Assembly (NCBI GenBank): GCA_035532835.1 | Contig: DATKQG010000031.1 | Coordinates: 1-36,782, forward strand | Source: Candidatus Dormiibacterota bacterium | GTDB taxonomy: Bacteria; Vulcanimicrobiota; Vulcanimicrobiia; Vulcanimicrobiales; Vulcanimicrobiaceae | Direction of reading: 5' to 3' | DNA: 36,782 bases | Shown: positions 14,711 through 22,726 of the stretch, piece by piece | Layout of the letters: each line of letters starts with the position of its first letter | Position numbering within the stretch: position 1 is the first letter of the stretch | The notes under the pieces: generated by a model | The model's database searches: none | The model's input: the letters and a program-made list of their open reading frames with translations, nothing else | Told to the model about the DNA's origin: nothing | Position numbers and translations under genes: made by a program

Positions 14711-17392
14711 ATGGGCACGCACCGTCTTTTTATTATGGAGGTCCCGGCATTGCCGCGTCCGTTACGCTCACTATTCGGCATGTTCTCAATCGCAGCCGCC
14801 GTCTTCGCGCTGAGTACGATGCCGGTACTCGCCCTTCCGACATCCGCGAGTTCCCTGACGGGAACCCTTACGACAACGGCAGGGCACCGGCCGATCCCCA
14901 ACGTTCAAATCGTCATCGAGGGTGCTAACGGCCAAGGCTCGTTTAGCGCGACGACCGACGCGCGCGGCGCGTTCGATTTCCCGAGTATTCCGAGCGGCTC
15001 ATACCGTTTGGCGACGCAATCGACATCGTATTACGCGCGATCTCAGAGCATCGACGTGCGAAACGGAGAGGCTGCTTCCATCGCGCTCGAAGGGTTTCGT
15101 ACCATTGCGGCCGTGGTCGTCTCGGCGCCTCGCCGTCTTGCGCCGAGCAAATCGCAGCTGTATCATTCGTCGCTAACGCAAGTCGTGCTCGATGGAAACA
15201 TCATCAAGGCCCAAGCGCCGCTCGCGGGTTCCGAGCAGTTGCTCGCCGCCGCGCCCGGCGTGATGCAGGCGAGCTACGGGTCGACCGGCGCTGCTAAAGG
15301 CATGATCAGCCTGCGCGGCTTCAAACAGGGATGGGCCAATCAAGCCGGTGTCGTTGACGACGGGCTCTTCGGCGTAACGCTCAACGGCGTGTACATGAAC
15401 AATCCGCAGTCCGGTATTTGGGAGCCGAATGAGGTCCCCGATCTTTCGATCATCTCCGGTTCGCGCATCACGTTCGGGCCCGGGGACGCGGCCTCGCGAA
15501 CGTTCGATAGTTTGGGTGGAACCGTCGATTTCTACACGATCCTGCCCAGCAAAACATCGTCGTTCCGCTCGAGTTTCACCACCGGCAGTTACGGCGGGCA
15601 AGGATACCACTTCGATTTTAGCCGTGCCCTTTCGTCGCACTGGGGCGTGCTCGTCGCACAAGGTAGAACGTTTTCGAAGGGCTTCCGCAATATTCTCGGA
15701 TCCGGCAATGCCGGCCCGGGAAGCACCTACGGGACGTTTGCGGAGTTGCAAGACTTGTTTAACGGGGGATCGCTGCTGATTTTCGGTTACGCCGCCGACG
15801 GTACCGATTATCGCCCCAATCTCGTGCCGGTTACGCCGCTCCTGGGCCCGGGCGGTAGCGTCGTAAGCGTGAATGGCTTCGACGGTAATGGTAATCCTAT
15901 CGCAGGCTCCCCATATAGCCAGCAAACCAGCGGCTTTTACTCGGCGCTTCCCGCAAATGTTTGGCAGAAGACCGACACCAATGCCACCCGCTTAATCGGC
16001 GTCGATCTCACGCGAAATATGGGGCGTGGATCGTATCTCAGCAACCAGGCGTGGTACCGCCACGGCGACCGGCTTCACGTAAAAGACTTCAACTTCGATC
16101 AGGCCAACAACACGTCGCGCTTCGAATACAACAACCCGTACTCGAACGCCCTGGGAGACAACTTCACCTATCACGTGATTCACGGGCCGCACGATATCTC
16201 AGCCGGATTCAACCTCCTCTATTCCCGGTACGAGACCCGAAATGCGTTTTACAATCCGGACCCAACGCAGTCGGCGCCAAACGCGCCGACCACGATCACT
16301 ACGCCGTCGAATTTTCGCAGCAACGATTTCTGGATGCAGGATGTCGCGTTCTTTGCACAAGACGACGTCCATCTCAGCGACCGCGCGGAGTTTATCCCGA
16401 GCGTGCGAACCGTTGCGCTCAACACCAGCTTCGTAAATAATGGATTAGCGGTATTCCCCGCTTGCACCGACCCGGCGTCGGCGTGCTATGGGAACAATCA
16501 TACCTCGCAGCCGAACTCCACCACCTCGTTTCACGCGATCGAACCTTCGGCTTCCTTCCGTTACGCGGTAGCGCGCAACCTCGCAGCCTACGTGTCGTAT
16601 GGGCGAGGCGTGCGCAATCCGCAGACCTCACCCGGCGGCCCGTATCAAAAGGTCTCGGTCATCGGCTTGGTCCCCGAAGCGACCGACGATACCGAGGGCG
16701 GATTGAAGTTTTACAAGCGTCTCTCCGGAACGAATCTCGATGGTTCCGACCGCGAAAACGCTGCGAGCGTCGGCCTGTTCGATAGCACGCTGCAAAACCA
16801 GAACATCCCGATTACCACCGGCCAAGGCCTCAAGGTCTCGTCGGCTAGCGGAACTTCGCACTACGCCGGGCTGACGTTCGCGTTCAGTGCCGATATGCAG
16901 CGCGATCTCCAGATCTTCGGGAGCTATTCGATCACGCACGCATCGTTCATCGACTACGTCACCGGCGGCGTTTCGTATAACGGCCTCCCGGTCTCGCAGA
17001 CACCGGTGAATACGGGCAACGTCGGGATGGTGTTGGAAACACCGGTCGGCGCGAATCTCGTGACGTCGCGGCTGTGGGATCAATATGTGGGGCCGCAACC
17101 GATGTGGAACAACAATTTGGGAATGCCGGACCCGACCGGGCTGATGATTCCTTCGTACAACCTCGTGAATGGTTCGCTCGGCTACCGCTTCGGCACCAAG
17201 GTGGAGCCGATCACCGTGTCGCTCTCGGCCACGAACCTCTTCAACCGGAAGTACAACGCCTTCGAGTACGTTACGTCGGGTGCGTATTTCGCGGGCGGCG
17301 TCGGGCAGAGCACGAACTATGGAACGGGGCAGCTTCTGGCCGAACCGGGGCCGCCCCGCGAGGTGCAGTTCACCGTCTCGTTCGGCGAGTAG
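14711..17392 (+). CDS. TonB-dependent outer-membrane receptor
   Basis: An 893-residue outer-membrane transporter. Residues 1-45 contain the export signal; residues 49-128 form a carboxypeptidase-regulatory-like domain (LTGTLTTTAG...GAFDFPSIPSGSYRL). The plug domain follows from about 150 to 285 (AGSEQLLAAAPGVMQASYG, MISLRGF, NGVYMNNPQSGIWEPNEVP, SLGGTVDFYT). The remaining 600 residues are barrel-like, with YVSYGRGVRNP and a terminal strand ending in EVQFTVSFGE. Such receptors take up scarce ligands using TonB energy; no TonB/ExbBD genes are nearby and the ligand is unknown. An internal ATG at 14735 is an alternative start that keeps the signal. Upstream, CATAAT repeats at 14631 and 14653 may belong to the promoter. 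Confidence 0.93.
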   Translation: MGTHRLFIMEVPALPRPLRSLFGMFSIAAAVFALSTMPVLALPTSASSLTGTLTTTAGHRPIPNVQIVIEGANGQGSFSATTDARGAFDFPSIPSGSYRLATQSTSYYARSQSIDVRNGEAASIALEGFRTIAAVVVSAPRRLAPSKSQLYHSSLTQVVLDGNIIKAQAPLAGSEQLLAAAPGVMQASYGSTGAAKGMISLRGFKQGWANQAGVVDDGLFGVTLNGVYMNNPQSGIWEPNEVPDLSIISGSRITFGPGDAASRTFDSLGGTVDFYTILPSKTSSFRSSFTTGSYGGQGYHFDFSRALSSHWGVLVAQGRTFSKGFRNILGSGNAGPGSTYGTFAELQDLFNGGSLLIFGYAADGTDYRPNLVPVTPLLGPGGSVVSVNGFDGNGNPIAGSPYSQQTSGFYSALPANVWQKTDTNATRLIGVDLTRNMGRGSYLSNQAWYRHGDRLHVKDFNFDQANNTSRFEYNNPYSNALGDNFTYHVIHGPHDISAGFNLLYSRYETRNAFYNPDPTQSAPNAPTTITTPSNFRSNDFWMQDVAFFAQDDVHLSDRAEFIPSVRTVALNTSFVNNGLAVFPACTDPASACYGNNHTSQPNSTTSFHAIEPSASFRYAVARNLAAYVSYGRGVRNPQTSPGGPYQKVSVIGLVPEATDDTEGGLKFYKRLSGTNLDGSDRENAASVGLFDSTLQNQNIPITTGQGLKVSSASGTSHYAGLTFAFSADMQRDLQIFGSYSITHASFIDYVTGGVSYNGLPVSQTPVNTGNVGMVLETPVGANLVTSRLWDQYVGPQPMWNNNLGMPDPTGLMIPSYNLVNGSLGYRFGTKVEPITVSLSATNLFNRKYNAFEYVTSGAYFAGGVGQSTNYGTGQLLAEPGPPREVQFTVSFGE

Positions 17393-17400
17393 CTACTCGC

Positions 17401-17453
17401 CGTATCGCTACGCCGTCGTCGGAGGATCGCCCCGATGGCGGCGTAGCGGTGCG
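17401..17453. terminator. possible bidirectional terminator between convergent genes
   Basis: CGCTACGCCG at 17406-17415 pairs perfectly with CGGCGTAGCG at 17439-17448, and a few more pairs (some G-U in one strand) extend the stem to 17401 and 17453. It lies between the ends of the receptor and carbonic anhydrase genes. It lacks a T-run, so factor-independent termination is uncertain. Confidence 0.4.
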
Positions 17454-17465
17454 CATGCCGGACCC

Positions 17466-18044
17466 TTACAGCAGCGCGACTTTGCCGGTGGAGAGATCGT
17501 AGACTGCGCCGACGATCTCGTGTCCATTTTTCAGGGCCTGGGTCATGATCGGTTCGGACTCGCGCAACGTACGAGCGTTCAATCGAGCGTTCTCGACAAC
17601 GGCGTTGCTCCACCAATCCCCCGGCTGATGCTCGCACGCCTTCGCAGCGGGCAAAATCGCGTCGACCAGCATGTGCATATGGCCGGGCAACTTGATGCCG
17701 GTGCGCGCGTACTCGACTGCAGCTTGGACCGCACCGCACGAAGTGTGTCCCAGCACCATCACCAGCGGCGACTTGAGAACGGCGGTAGCGTATTCGATCG
17801 ACGCAAGCGCCGCATCGCTCACGAAATTCCCCGCTAAGCGTACGACGAAAATATCGCCGGGGGCGTGATCGAAGAGCGTTTCGACCGGGACTCTGGAATC
17901 CGCGCATGCGAGCACCGTTGCGAAGGGCGATTGTCCGCTCGCCAATTCGCGAACCTGCGAGACGGTGGGGCGGCAGAGGGGGTTCCCGGCGACGAACCGA
18001 GCGTTCCCCTCCAAAAGATTCCGGAGAGCGGCGCTTGCAGACAT
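17466..18044 (-). CDS. beta-class carbonic anhydrase
   Basis: A 192-residue beta-carbonic anhydrase, which interconverts CO2 and bicarbonate using zinc. The ligands and catalytic pair are visible: Cys47 and the Asp49/Arg51 dyad in CADSRVP, and His100 and Cys103 in GHTSCGAV. The family block GDIFVVRLAGNF is at residues 63-74. No export signal, so cytoplasmic. It lies 21 bases downstream of the alpha/beta hydrolase gene on the same strand and is probably the last gene of that group. Length and motifs are normal for the prokaryotic beta class. Confidence 0.95.
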   Translation of the reverse strand: MSASAALRNLLEGNARFVAGNPLCRPTVSQVRELASGQSPFATVLACADSRVPVETLFDHAPGDIFVVRLAGNFVSDAALASIEYATAVLKSPLVMVLGHTSCGAVQAAVEYARTGIKLPGHMHMLVDAILPAAKACEHQPGDWWSNAVVENARLNARTLRESEPIMTQALKNGHEIVGAVYDLSTGKVALL

Positions 18045-18065
18045 GACGTTTCGTTCGGCGCCGGT

Positions 18066-18926
18066 CTATGCGACGGCCTCCGCGTCGCCCGCGAGGAAGG
18101 TGACGATTTCGGTGCATGCGGCCGGCGCGCACACGATCCCGAAGTGATTTTCGGCGATCTCCACGCCTCGCCGCTGGGCGTGCCGGGAGAGAAATGCGGC
18201 GTAATCTGCACGCGTTAGGACGAACCCATCGGATGCGGAACCCAGCGGCACGACCGCGCGAAGCAACATCGTCGGAACGGTGACTTTGGGCCACAGCACG
18301 CGGGGATTATGAGTGGCCCCATAGGCGGAGTCTTCGGCTACGGCCGCATACGCGGTGCGCGAAGCAACCGCCCCTCCGCTCGCGACTAGGTCGTAGCGAT
18401 AGTGTCGCTCCCAATGGGCGTTCCACGGTGTGACCAATCCGGCGGTGCGCACCGCGTCCACGTAAGCGTCCGCATCGGTAAACGTCGCATTGAGGCGTTG
18501 CACCCCCGCGCCGATGGCCCGCAGTGAGGACATGGTCGGAATACCGACCGCGTCGACGAGCACTAGGCGACGTATGCGATGCTCGCGATCGAGCGAGGCG
18601 GCCACCATGCCGATATAGGCCCCCATCGAATGCCCCACCAGATCGAACGATCGAATGCCCAGAACGTCCGCTGCTTCGAGAATGTCGCGTGCGTGGCGTT
18701 CCCAGCCGTACGTGCCCGAGGCGGTGATATCGCTCCATCCGCGTCCGCGCAAATCGAACGCGATCGCCTCGCCGCCTCGGCTCGCGACGCTCTCACCGAG
18801 AGCGTCGAACGCGCACGAATTCGAAGAGAGCCCCGGTATACATAGGGTGGGCGTTGCGCCCGGGTGGCCAAACCGTCGGGCGCGGAGTCGACCGCGCTCG
18901 ACCGTTACGTCGAAGTCTTGCGCCAT
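18066..18926 (-). CDS. alpha/beta-fold hydrolase
   Basis: A 286-residue cytoplasmic alpha/beta hydrolase. The oxyanion strand is LCIPGLSSNS, FDLRGRGWSD is the usual second block, and the nucleophile elbow GHSMGA gives Ser100. The final histidine is likely His261 in ENHFGIV. It belongs to the large esterase/haloperoxidase-like group; substrate cannot be told. The ATG overlaps the end of a short upstream reading frame by 22 bases, suggesting translational coupling. The order on this strand is 3-hydroxybutyrate dehydrogenase, short frame, hydrolase, carbonic anhydrase. Confidence 0.9.
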   Translation of the reverse strand: MAQDFDVTVERGRLRARRFGHPGATPTLCIPGLSSNSCAFDALGESVASRGGEAIAFDLRGRGWSDITASGTYGWERHARDILEAADVLGIRSFDLVGHSMGAYIGMVAASLDREHRIRRLVLVDAVGIPTMSSLRAIGAGVQRLNATFTDADAYVDAVRTAGLVTPWNAHWERHYRYDLVASGGAVASRTAYAAVAEDSAYGATHNPRVLWPKVTVPTMLLRAVVPLGSASDGFVLTRADYAAFLSRHAQRRGVEIAENHFGIVCAPAACTEIVTFLAGDAEAVA

Positions 18927-19027
18927 CTACGTGCGAGCAGTTCACCCGCGAACTCAAGCCCTTCGTACGGTACCGCATCGAGCATCGGCCCGAGAACCGT
19001 CGCGCTTTCACCCAGGATCGCCATCAT
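18905..19027 (-). CDS. short or 5'-broken reading frame between bdhA and the hydrolase
   Basis: On the minus strand a frame stays open from just inside the end of bdhA to a TAA at 18905. It reads like protein with local codon usage: GGAENHRNCVWSGDSYHP, then YIGFYRSYACAAVMM and GESATVLGPMLDAVPYEG, ending in ARRWRKTST. Its only standard starts are two adjacent ATGs at 19027 and 19024, leaving 40 residues; the convincing part upstream of them has no start codon. It may be an intact small gene with an unusual start, or the remnant of a longer gene with a lost or shifted 5' end. A GTG overlapping the bdhA stop opens a different frame. The 243 bases between the recognised genes hold nothing else that I can support. 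Confidence 0.3.
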   Translation of the reverse strand: MMAILGESATVLGPMLDAVPYEGLEFAGELLARRWRKTST

Positions 19028-19169
19028 GACCGCCGCGCACGCATACGAACGATAGAAACCGATGTAAGACGGATGGTAGCTATCTCCTGACCAAACGCAG
19101 TTACGGTGATTCTCCGCCCCACCGGATCGCGGGCCGGCGCGGAAGATATCTTCGCGCCCACAAGGCCGA

Positions 19170-19952
19170 TCACTGCATGTGCCATCCGTGGCTCACGACG
19201 ACGGACTGGCCCGAAAGCGCAAGGCTCGGAAAGGCTGCCAGGAAGACTGCCACGTCGGCGACGTCCTGCGCGCTGGTGAATTCACCGTCGATCGTCTCTT
19301 TGAGCATGACCTTTGCGATAACATCCGCTTCAGAGAGGCCGAGCGCTGCCGCCTGCTCCGGAATTTGGCGGTCGACCAGCGGCGTTCTCACGAAACCCGG
19401 GCAAATGACGTTCGCGCGCACGCCGTGCGGTGCGCCTTCTTTAGCGACGACGCGGCATAGGCCCAAGAGCGCGTGCTTTGCCGCCACGTATGGGCCTTTG
19501 AGCGGTGAGGCTTCCTTGGAATGCACCGATCCCATGTAGATAATCGCGCCGCCCGCAGGCACCGCATACATGTGGCGCAGCGCGGCACGCGTGGTGAGAA
19601 ACGCCGCGTCGAGGTGCACCGCGATCAGACGACGCCAATCGCTGTAAGCAAGCTCGTGCAACGCCGCGATGTGTTGGACGCCGGCATTGCTTACCAAGAT
19701 ATCGAGGCCGCCTAGGGTCTCGACGGTGCGTCGGACCCCGTCGTCGACGGCCCGCTCGTCAGTAACGTCGAGCGCGAGCGCTAACGAACGGCCCCCAAGA
19801 GCCGCTATCTCGCCCGCAGCACGAGCGGCCGCTTCGCCGTTGATATCGGCGATCGCGATGCTCGCACCCTCGCGCGCCATCGAGCGCGCAATGGTCAAGC
19901 CGATCCCGCTGGCGGCGCCGGTGATAAAGGCGGTCTTTCCGGAAAGGTTCAT
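19170..19952 (-). CDS. bdhA: D-3-hydroxybutyrate dehydrogenase
   Basis: A 260-residue SDR enzyme that interconverts 3-hydroxybutyrate and acetoacetate with NAD, in ketone-body and polyhydroxybutyrate turnover. The cofactor motif is TGAASGIG (11-18), NAG at 89-91, and the catalytic residues are Ser142, Tyr155 and Lys159. Beyond the general SDR motifs it carries subgroup-specific blocks: [50 protein letters not shown] and a C-terminal VVSHGWHMQ. These support the specific name. A good ribosome site (GGAGG, nine bases before ATG) is present. No other polyhydroxybutyrate genes are adjacent. Confidence 0.92.
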   Translation of the reverse strand: MNLSGKTAFITGAASGIGLTIARSMAREGASIAIADINGEAAARAAGEIAALGGRSLALALDVTDERAVDDGVRRTVETLGGLDILVSNAGVQHIAALHELAYSDWRRLIAVHLDAAFLTTRAALRHMYAVPAGGAIIYMGSVHSKEASPLKGPYVAAKHALLGLCRVVAKEGAPHGVRANVICPGFVRTPLVDRQIPEQAAALGLSEADVIAKVMLKETIDGEFTSAQDVADVAVFLAAFPSLALSGQSVVVSHGWHMQ

Positions 19953-20188
19953 GGGGCGAAGCCTCCGCTGAGCGGATCGTCAAGAAATTTGCCGAGCCGT
20001 CTACACCATACTGTGCGATGCCTCTTTTGACACAAACGGTCCTTCAGACCCGCGCTCGTCAAAGCGTTTGCGGGTCCTCGCATCGCGATCGGTGATCGCG
20101 CAATTCAACGACGCGGAAGCGATCCTTGGAATTGGCGATCGCGATCGCTCGAGGGCCGAGGGTCACCCGCATAGCTCGTGGGCGTACG

Positions 20189-20299
20189 ATCGTGCTCGAC
20201 GTCAACGCTTACTACGGCGAGTCGCACGGCATGTCGTTCGACGTGCATCGCGGCGAAGCCGTGCCGCAAGAGGGATATTCTCGACTTCTCTGCGTCTAG
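20189..20299 (+). pseudogene. decayed LivF-type ABC ATPase N-terminal fragment
   Basis: In the 424-bp space between bdhA and the export operon (19953-20376) a 36-codon stretch reads IVLDVNAYYGESHGMSFDV then HRGEAV, ending at TAG. This matches the start of LivF-type ATPases (branched-chain amino acid transporters), which read roughly L-x-V-x-x-L-x-A-x-Y-G-x-S-H, a short segment, then V-S-F-x-V-x-x-G-E. A few residues after SH are missing, and the frame breaks up before the Walker A motif. I read it as a remnant of a lost transporter gene. The rest of this space (19953-20188 and 20300-20376) shows no convincing gene, apart from a weak 7-bp stem at 20047-20053 and 20070-20076. Confidence 0.4.
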
Positions 20300-20376
20300 G
20301 AAACGTCATCGAACCTTCCCATTCTCTGGAAGCCTCCTCGGTACGATGGTGACGCTGCCTTAGGCTAGGGGGATGT

Positions 20377-20559
20377 GTGAGACCGATACGCGTTGACCCG
20401 CTGGAGCGCGCCCGCTCGATCGTACTCAACGCCATGTTGCGAGAATCGGACGCACATCGGCGCGATTGCGCACGGCGACGGCGATACCGCGATTGTGCCA
20501 TTATCGCTTGGATTGTCGTGTCGGCCGCCGTGCTTGCTTGGTTCGTCTACGGCCAGTAG
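20377..20559 (+). CDS. 60-residue single-pass membrane protein at the head of the ABC operon
   Basis: A 60-residue protein starting at GTG, preceded by AGGGGG at suitable distance. The first 40 residues are strongly basic (including RRDCARRRRYRDC) and the end is one hydrophobic helix (CAIIAWIVVSAAVLAWFVYGQ). By the positive-inside rule the basic part should face the cytoplasm. It stops six bases before the start of the HlyD-like adaptor gene, so it is very likely the first gene of the same transcript. I do not recognise a family. Small single-pass proteins often act as accessory or regulatory partners of transporters, but that role here is inference. Confidence 0.5.
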   Translation: MRPIRVDPLERARSIVLNAMLRESDAHRRDCARRRRYRDCAIIAWIVVSAAVLAWFVYGQ

Positions 20560-20565
20560 AAGGCT

Positions 20566-21807
20566 ATGAAATCGCCCGACCGAACGCGCGTTCTGGTACT
20601 TGCTGCCGTGGTGATCGCCGTGCTCGTCGTTATCGCGATCGCGATGGGCGTCGTTGCGCGCTTAACGCCCGTTCGGGGAATAGAGGCCTCCGGCACGATC
20701 GAAGCGACCGAAAGCGACCTCTCGCCGAAGGTGCAAGGACGTCTACTCGAGTTACGCGTGCATGACGGCGATCCGGTGAAGAAGGGGCAGATCCTTGCGG
20801 TCTTGGAACGGCGCGATCCGGCGCTGAACCTCGAACAAGCACGGGCCAACGTGGCCGCCGCCCTCGCGCAAGTGACCGCTTCGCAAGCGGCGTACGATCT
20901 GCAGGCGGCGACGTATCAGACGAACCTTGCTCGGGCGAGCGAAGGCGTTTCGATTGCGCGATCGAGCCTCGGTCAAGCCGGCGAGAACTTGGATATCGAG
21001 AAGAAAACTGCGGCGCTCGCCGTCGACCAAGCGCAAGCGCAATTCGCGGCCGCGCAGTCGACATACGCACGCGCGAACACCAATCTTTCCCGTACCCGCA
21101 GCTTAGTCGCTACCGGCGACATGCCCCGCCAAGCACTCGACGACGCAACGGCTGCGTACGCGACCGCCGATGCGCAAATGCGGGCCGCTCGCGATGCGGT
21201 ATCGCTCGCAAGGGCGAATAGCAGCAACGTCCAGATCCGTCAACTCGGCGTCCTTGCGTCCCGCTCGCAGCATCGGCAATCGATCGCGACGCTCGACTCC
21301 GCCAGGGCGGAACGGGAACTCGTGGCGCAGCGGCGCGCGCAAGTTCTAGCTGCAAAGGGCCAACTCGGGCAAGCTCGCGCGGCTTTGGCATTGGCTCAAA
21401 ATCAGGTCGATGAGACCGACATCGTCGCCCCGTTCGCAGGCTACGTCATCTCGCACAACTTTGAAGTCGGCGACCTCGTCGCCCCGGGTTCGGCCGTCAT
21501 GACCATCGGCGATCTTGCCCACCCATACGTCTACGTGTTCGTGAGTGAAACGGACTTGCCGCACGTCAAGACCGGCGCGCGTGCGGACATATCTGTGGAC
21601 GGGATGCCGGGCCGCGCGTTCGCGGGCAGCGTGACGGAGATCAGCAATACGGCTGAATTCACGCCGGAGAACGTTCAGACCAAGCAAGATCGCATCGATT
21701 ACCTGGTGTTTCGCGTGAAGATTCAACTTCGCGACACGACGGGATCGCTCAAACCGGGGCTGCCCGTCGACGCCGTCATCAGCACGTCACCGAGCCCGCG
21801 GCCGTGA
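20566..21807 (+). CDS. HlyD-type periplasmic adaptor (membrane-fusion) protein
   Basis: A 413-residue membrane-fusion protein linking an inner-membrane exporter to the outer membrane. One N-terminal transmembrane helix (residues about 9-32) is followed by a first lipoyl half (GTIEATESDLSPKVQGRL, VHDGDPVKKGQILAVLE). A long Ala/Gln-rich alpha-helical coiled-coil hairpin (about 80-280) comes next, then the second lipoyl half (DIVAPFAGYVISHNFEVGDLVAPG) and a beta-barrel ending in LKPGLPVDAVIST. It resembles YbhG/EmrA-like adaptors. The stop overlaps the start of the first ATPase gene by four bases (GTGA), so the operon is translationally coupled. No outer-membrane TolC-like gene is present here. 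Confidence 0.9.
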   Translation: MKSPDRTRVLVLAAVVIAVLVVIAIAMGVVARLTPVRGIEASGTIEATESDLSPKVQGRLLELRVHDGDPVKKGQILAVLERRDPALNLEQARANVAAALAQVTASQAAYDLQAATYQTNLARASEGVSIARSSLGQAGENLDIEKKTAALAVDQAQAQFAAAQSTYARANTNLSRTRSLVATGDMPRQALDDATAAYATADAQMRAARDAVSLARANSSNVQIRQLGVLASRSQHRQSIATLDSARAERELVAQRRAQVLAAKGQLGQARAALALAQNQVDETDIVAPFAGYVISHNFEVGDLVAPGSAVMTIGDLAHPYVYVFVSETDLPHVKTGARADISVDGMPGRAFAGSVTEISNTAEFTPENVQTKQDRIDYLVFRVKIQLRDTTGSLKPGLPVDAVISTSPSPRP

Positions 21808-22721
21808 ATGCGGCAATCGAGATCGTAAGCGTCACGCGACGTTTCGGCGCGACCGTTGCGGTGGCCGGGTTGACCCTGGAAGTGGCGCGAGGGGAGATTT
21901 TCGGACTCGTCGGCCCCGATGGGGCCGGCAAGACGACGCTCATGCGGCTGATCTGCGGCGCCCTCGCCGTAGATTCCGGGAACCTGCGCGTCGACGGCGT
22001 CGATGCCGTCGCGGATGCCCCTCGCGTGCAAGCGATGATCGGATATATGCCGCAGCGCTTCAGCCTCTACCCCGATCTTTCGGTGATGGAAAATCTGCGC
22101 TTCTACAGCGACATTTTCGGCGTCACGAGAGACATGTTCGAGACCCGTTCCAAGTCCTTACTGGATGAATTCGCGTTGACGCCGTTCCATGCGCGACTTG
22201 CCGACGAGCTTTCGGGAGGCATGAAGCAAAAGCTCGCTTTGGCCTGCACGCTCATCCATAGCCCGACGACGATTCTCCTGGACGAACCCACGGCCGGCGT
22301 CGATCCGGTCTCGCGCCGGGAGTTCTGGCGGATCCTCTACGGTATCAATCACACCGGGACCACGATCTTCGTCAGCACGCCGTACATGGACGAGGCCGAA
22401 CGTGCGGTGCACGTTGCGTTTATGAGCCGGGGCTCGATCCTGAGTTGCGGCACGCCCAAGGAACTCAAAGAGCAGCTCCAAGGCGACATCGTCGAGATTC
22501 GCTGCGCGAAACGCGCGGATGCCTGGCGCTTATTGCGCACGGAACCGCTCGTGCGCAGCATCGAGGTCTTCGGGGATACGCTGCACGCGCTGGTTGCTAC
22601 GGCGGCCGAAGCGATGCCCCAGATTGCGCAGCGGCTGCAATCCGCGCAGATCGGTGACGTGCGTATTCGCGAGATCCCGCCGTCGCTCGAAGATGCGTTC
22701 GTGGCGAAACTCACGGCGTAA
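21804..22721 (+). CDS. ABC exporter ATPase 1 (YbhF-type, N-half)
   Basis: A 305-residue ABC ATPase. Walker A is GPDGAGKTT, the signature is LSGGMKQK (Ser137), and Walker B is TILLDEPTAGVDP. The switch (H-loop) position reads STPYMDEAE, with Pro193 where most ABC ATPases have His. The C-terminal 80 residues (from about RSIEVFGDTLHALV) form the extra domain common in ABC-2 drug-type ATPases. It pairs with the second ATPase gene five bases downstream. In YbhF these two halves are fused in a single protein; here they are separate genes. The starting GTG overlaps the adaptor stop. Confidence 0.92.
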   Translation: MNAAIEIVSVTRRFGATVAVAGLTLEVARGEIFGLVGPDGAGKTTLMRLICGALAVDSGNLRVDGVDAVADAPRVQAMIGYMPQRFSLYPDLSVMENLRFYSDIFGVTRDMFETRSKSLLDEFALTPFHARLADELSGGMKQKLALACTLIHSPTTILLDEPTAGVDPVSRREFWRILYGINHTGTTIFVSTPYMDEAERAVHVAFMSRGSILSCGTPKELKEQLQGDIVEIRCAKRADAWRLLRTEPLVRSIEVFGDTLHALVATAAEAMPQIAQRLQSAQIGDVRIREIPPSLEDAFVAKLTA

Positions 22722-22726
22722 CGACG

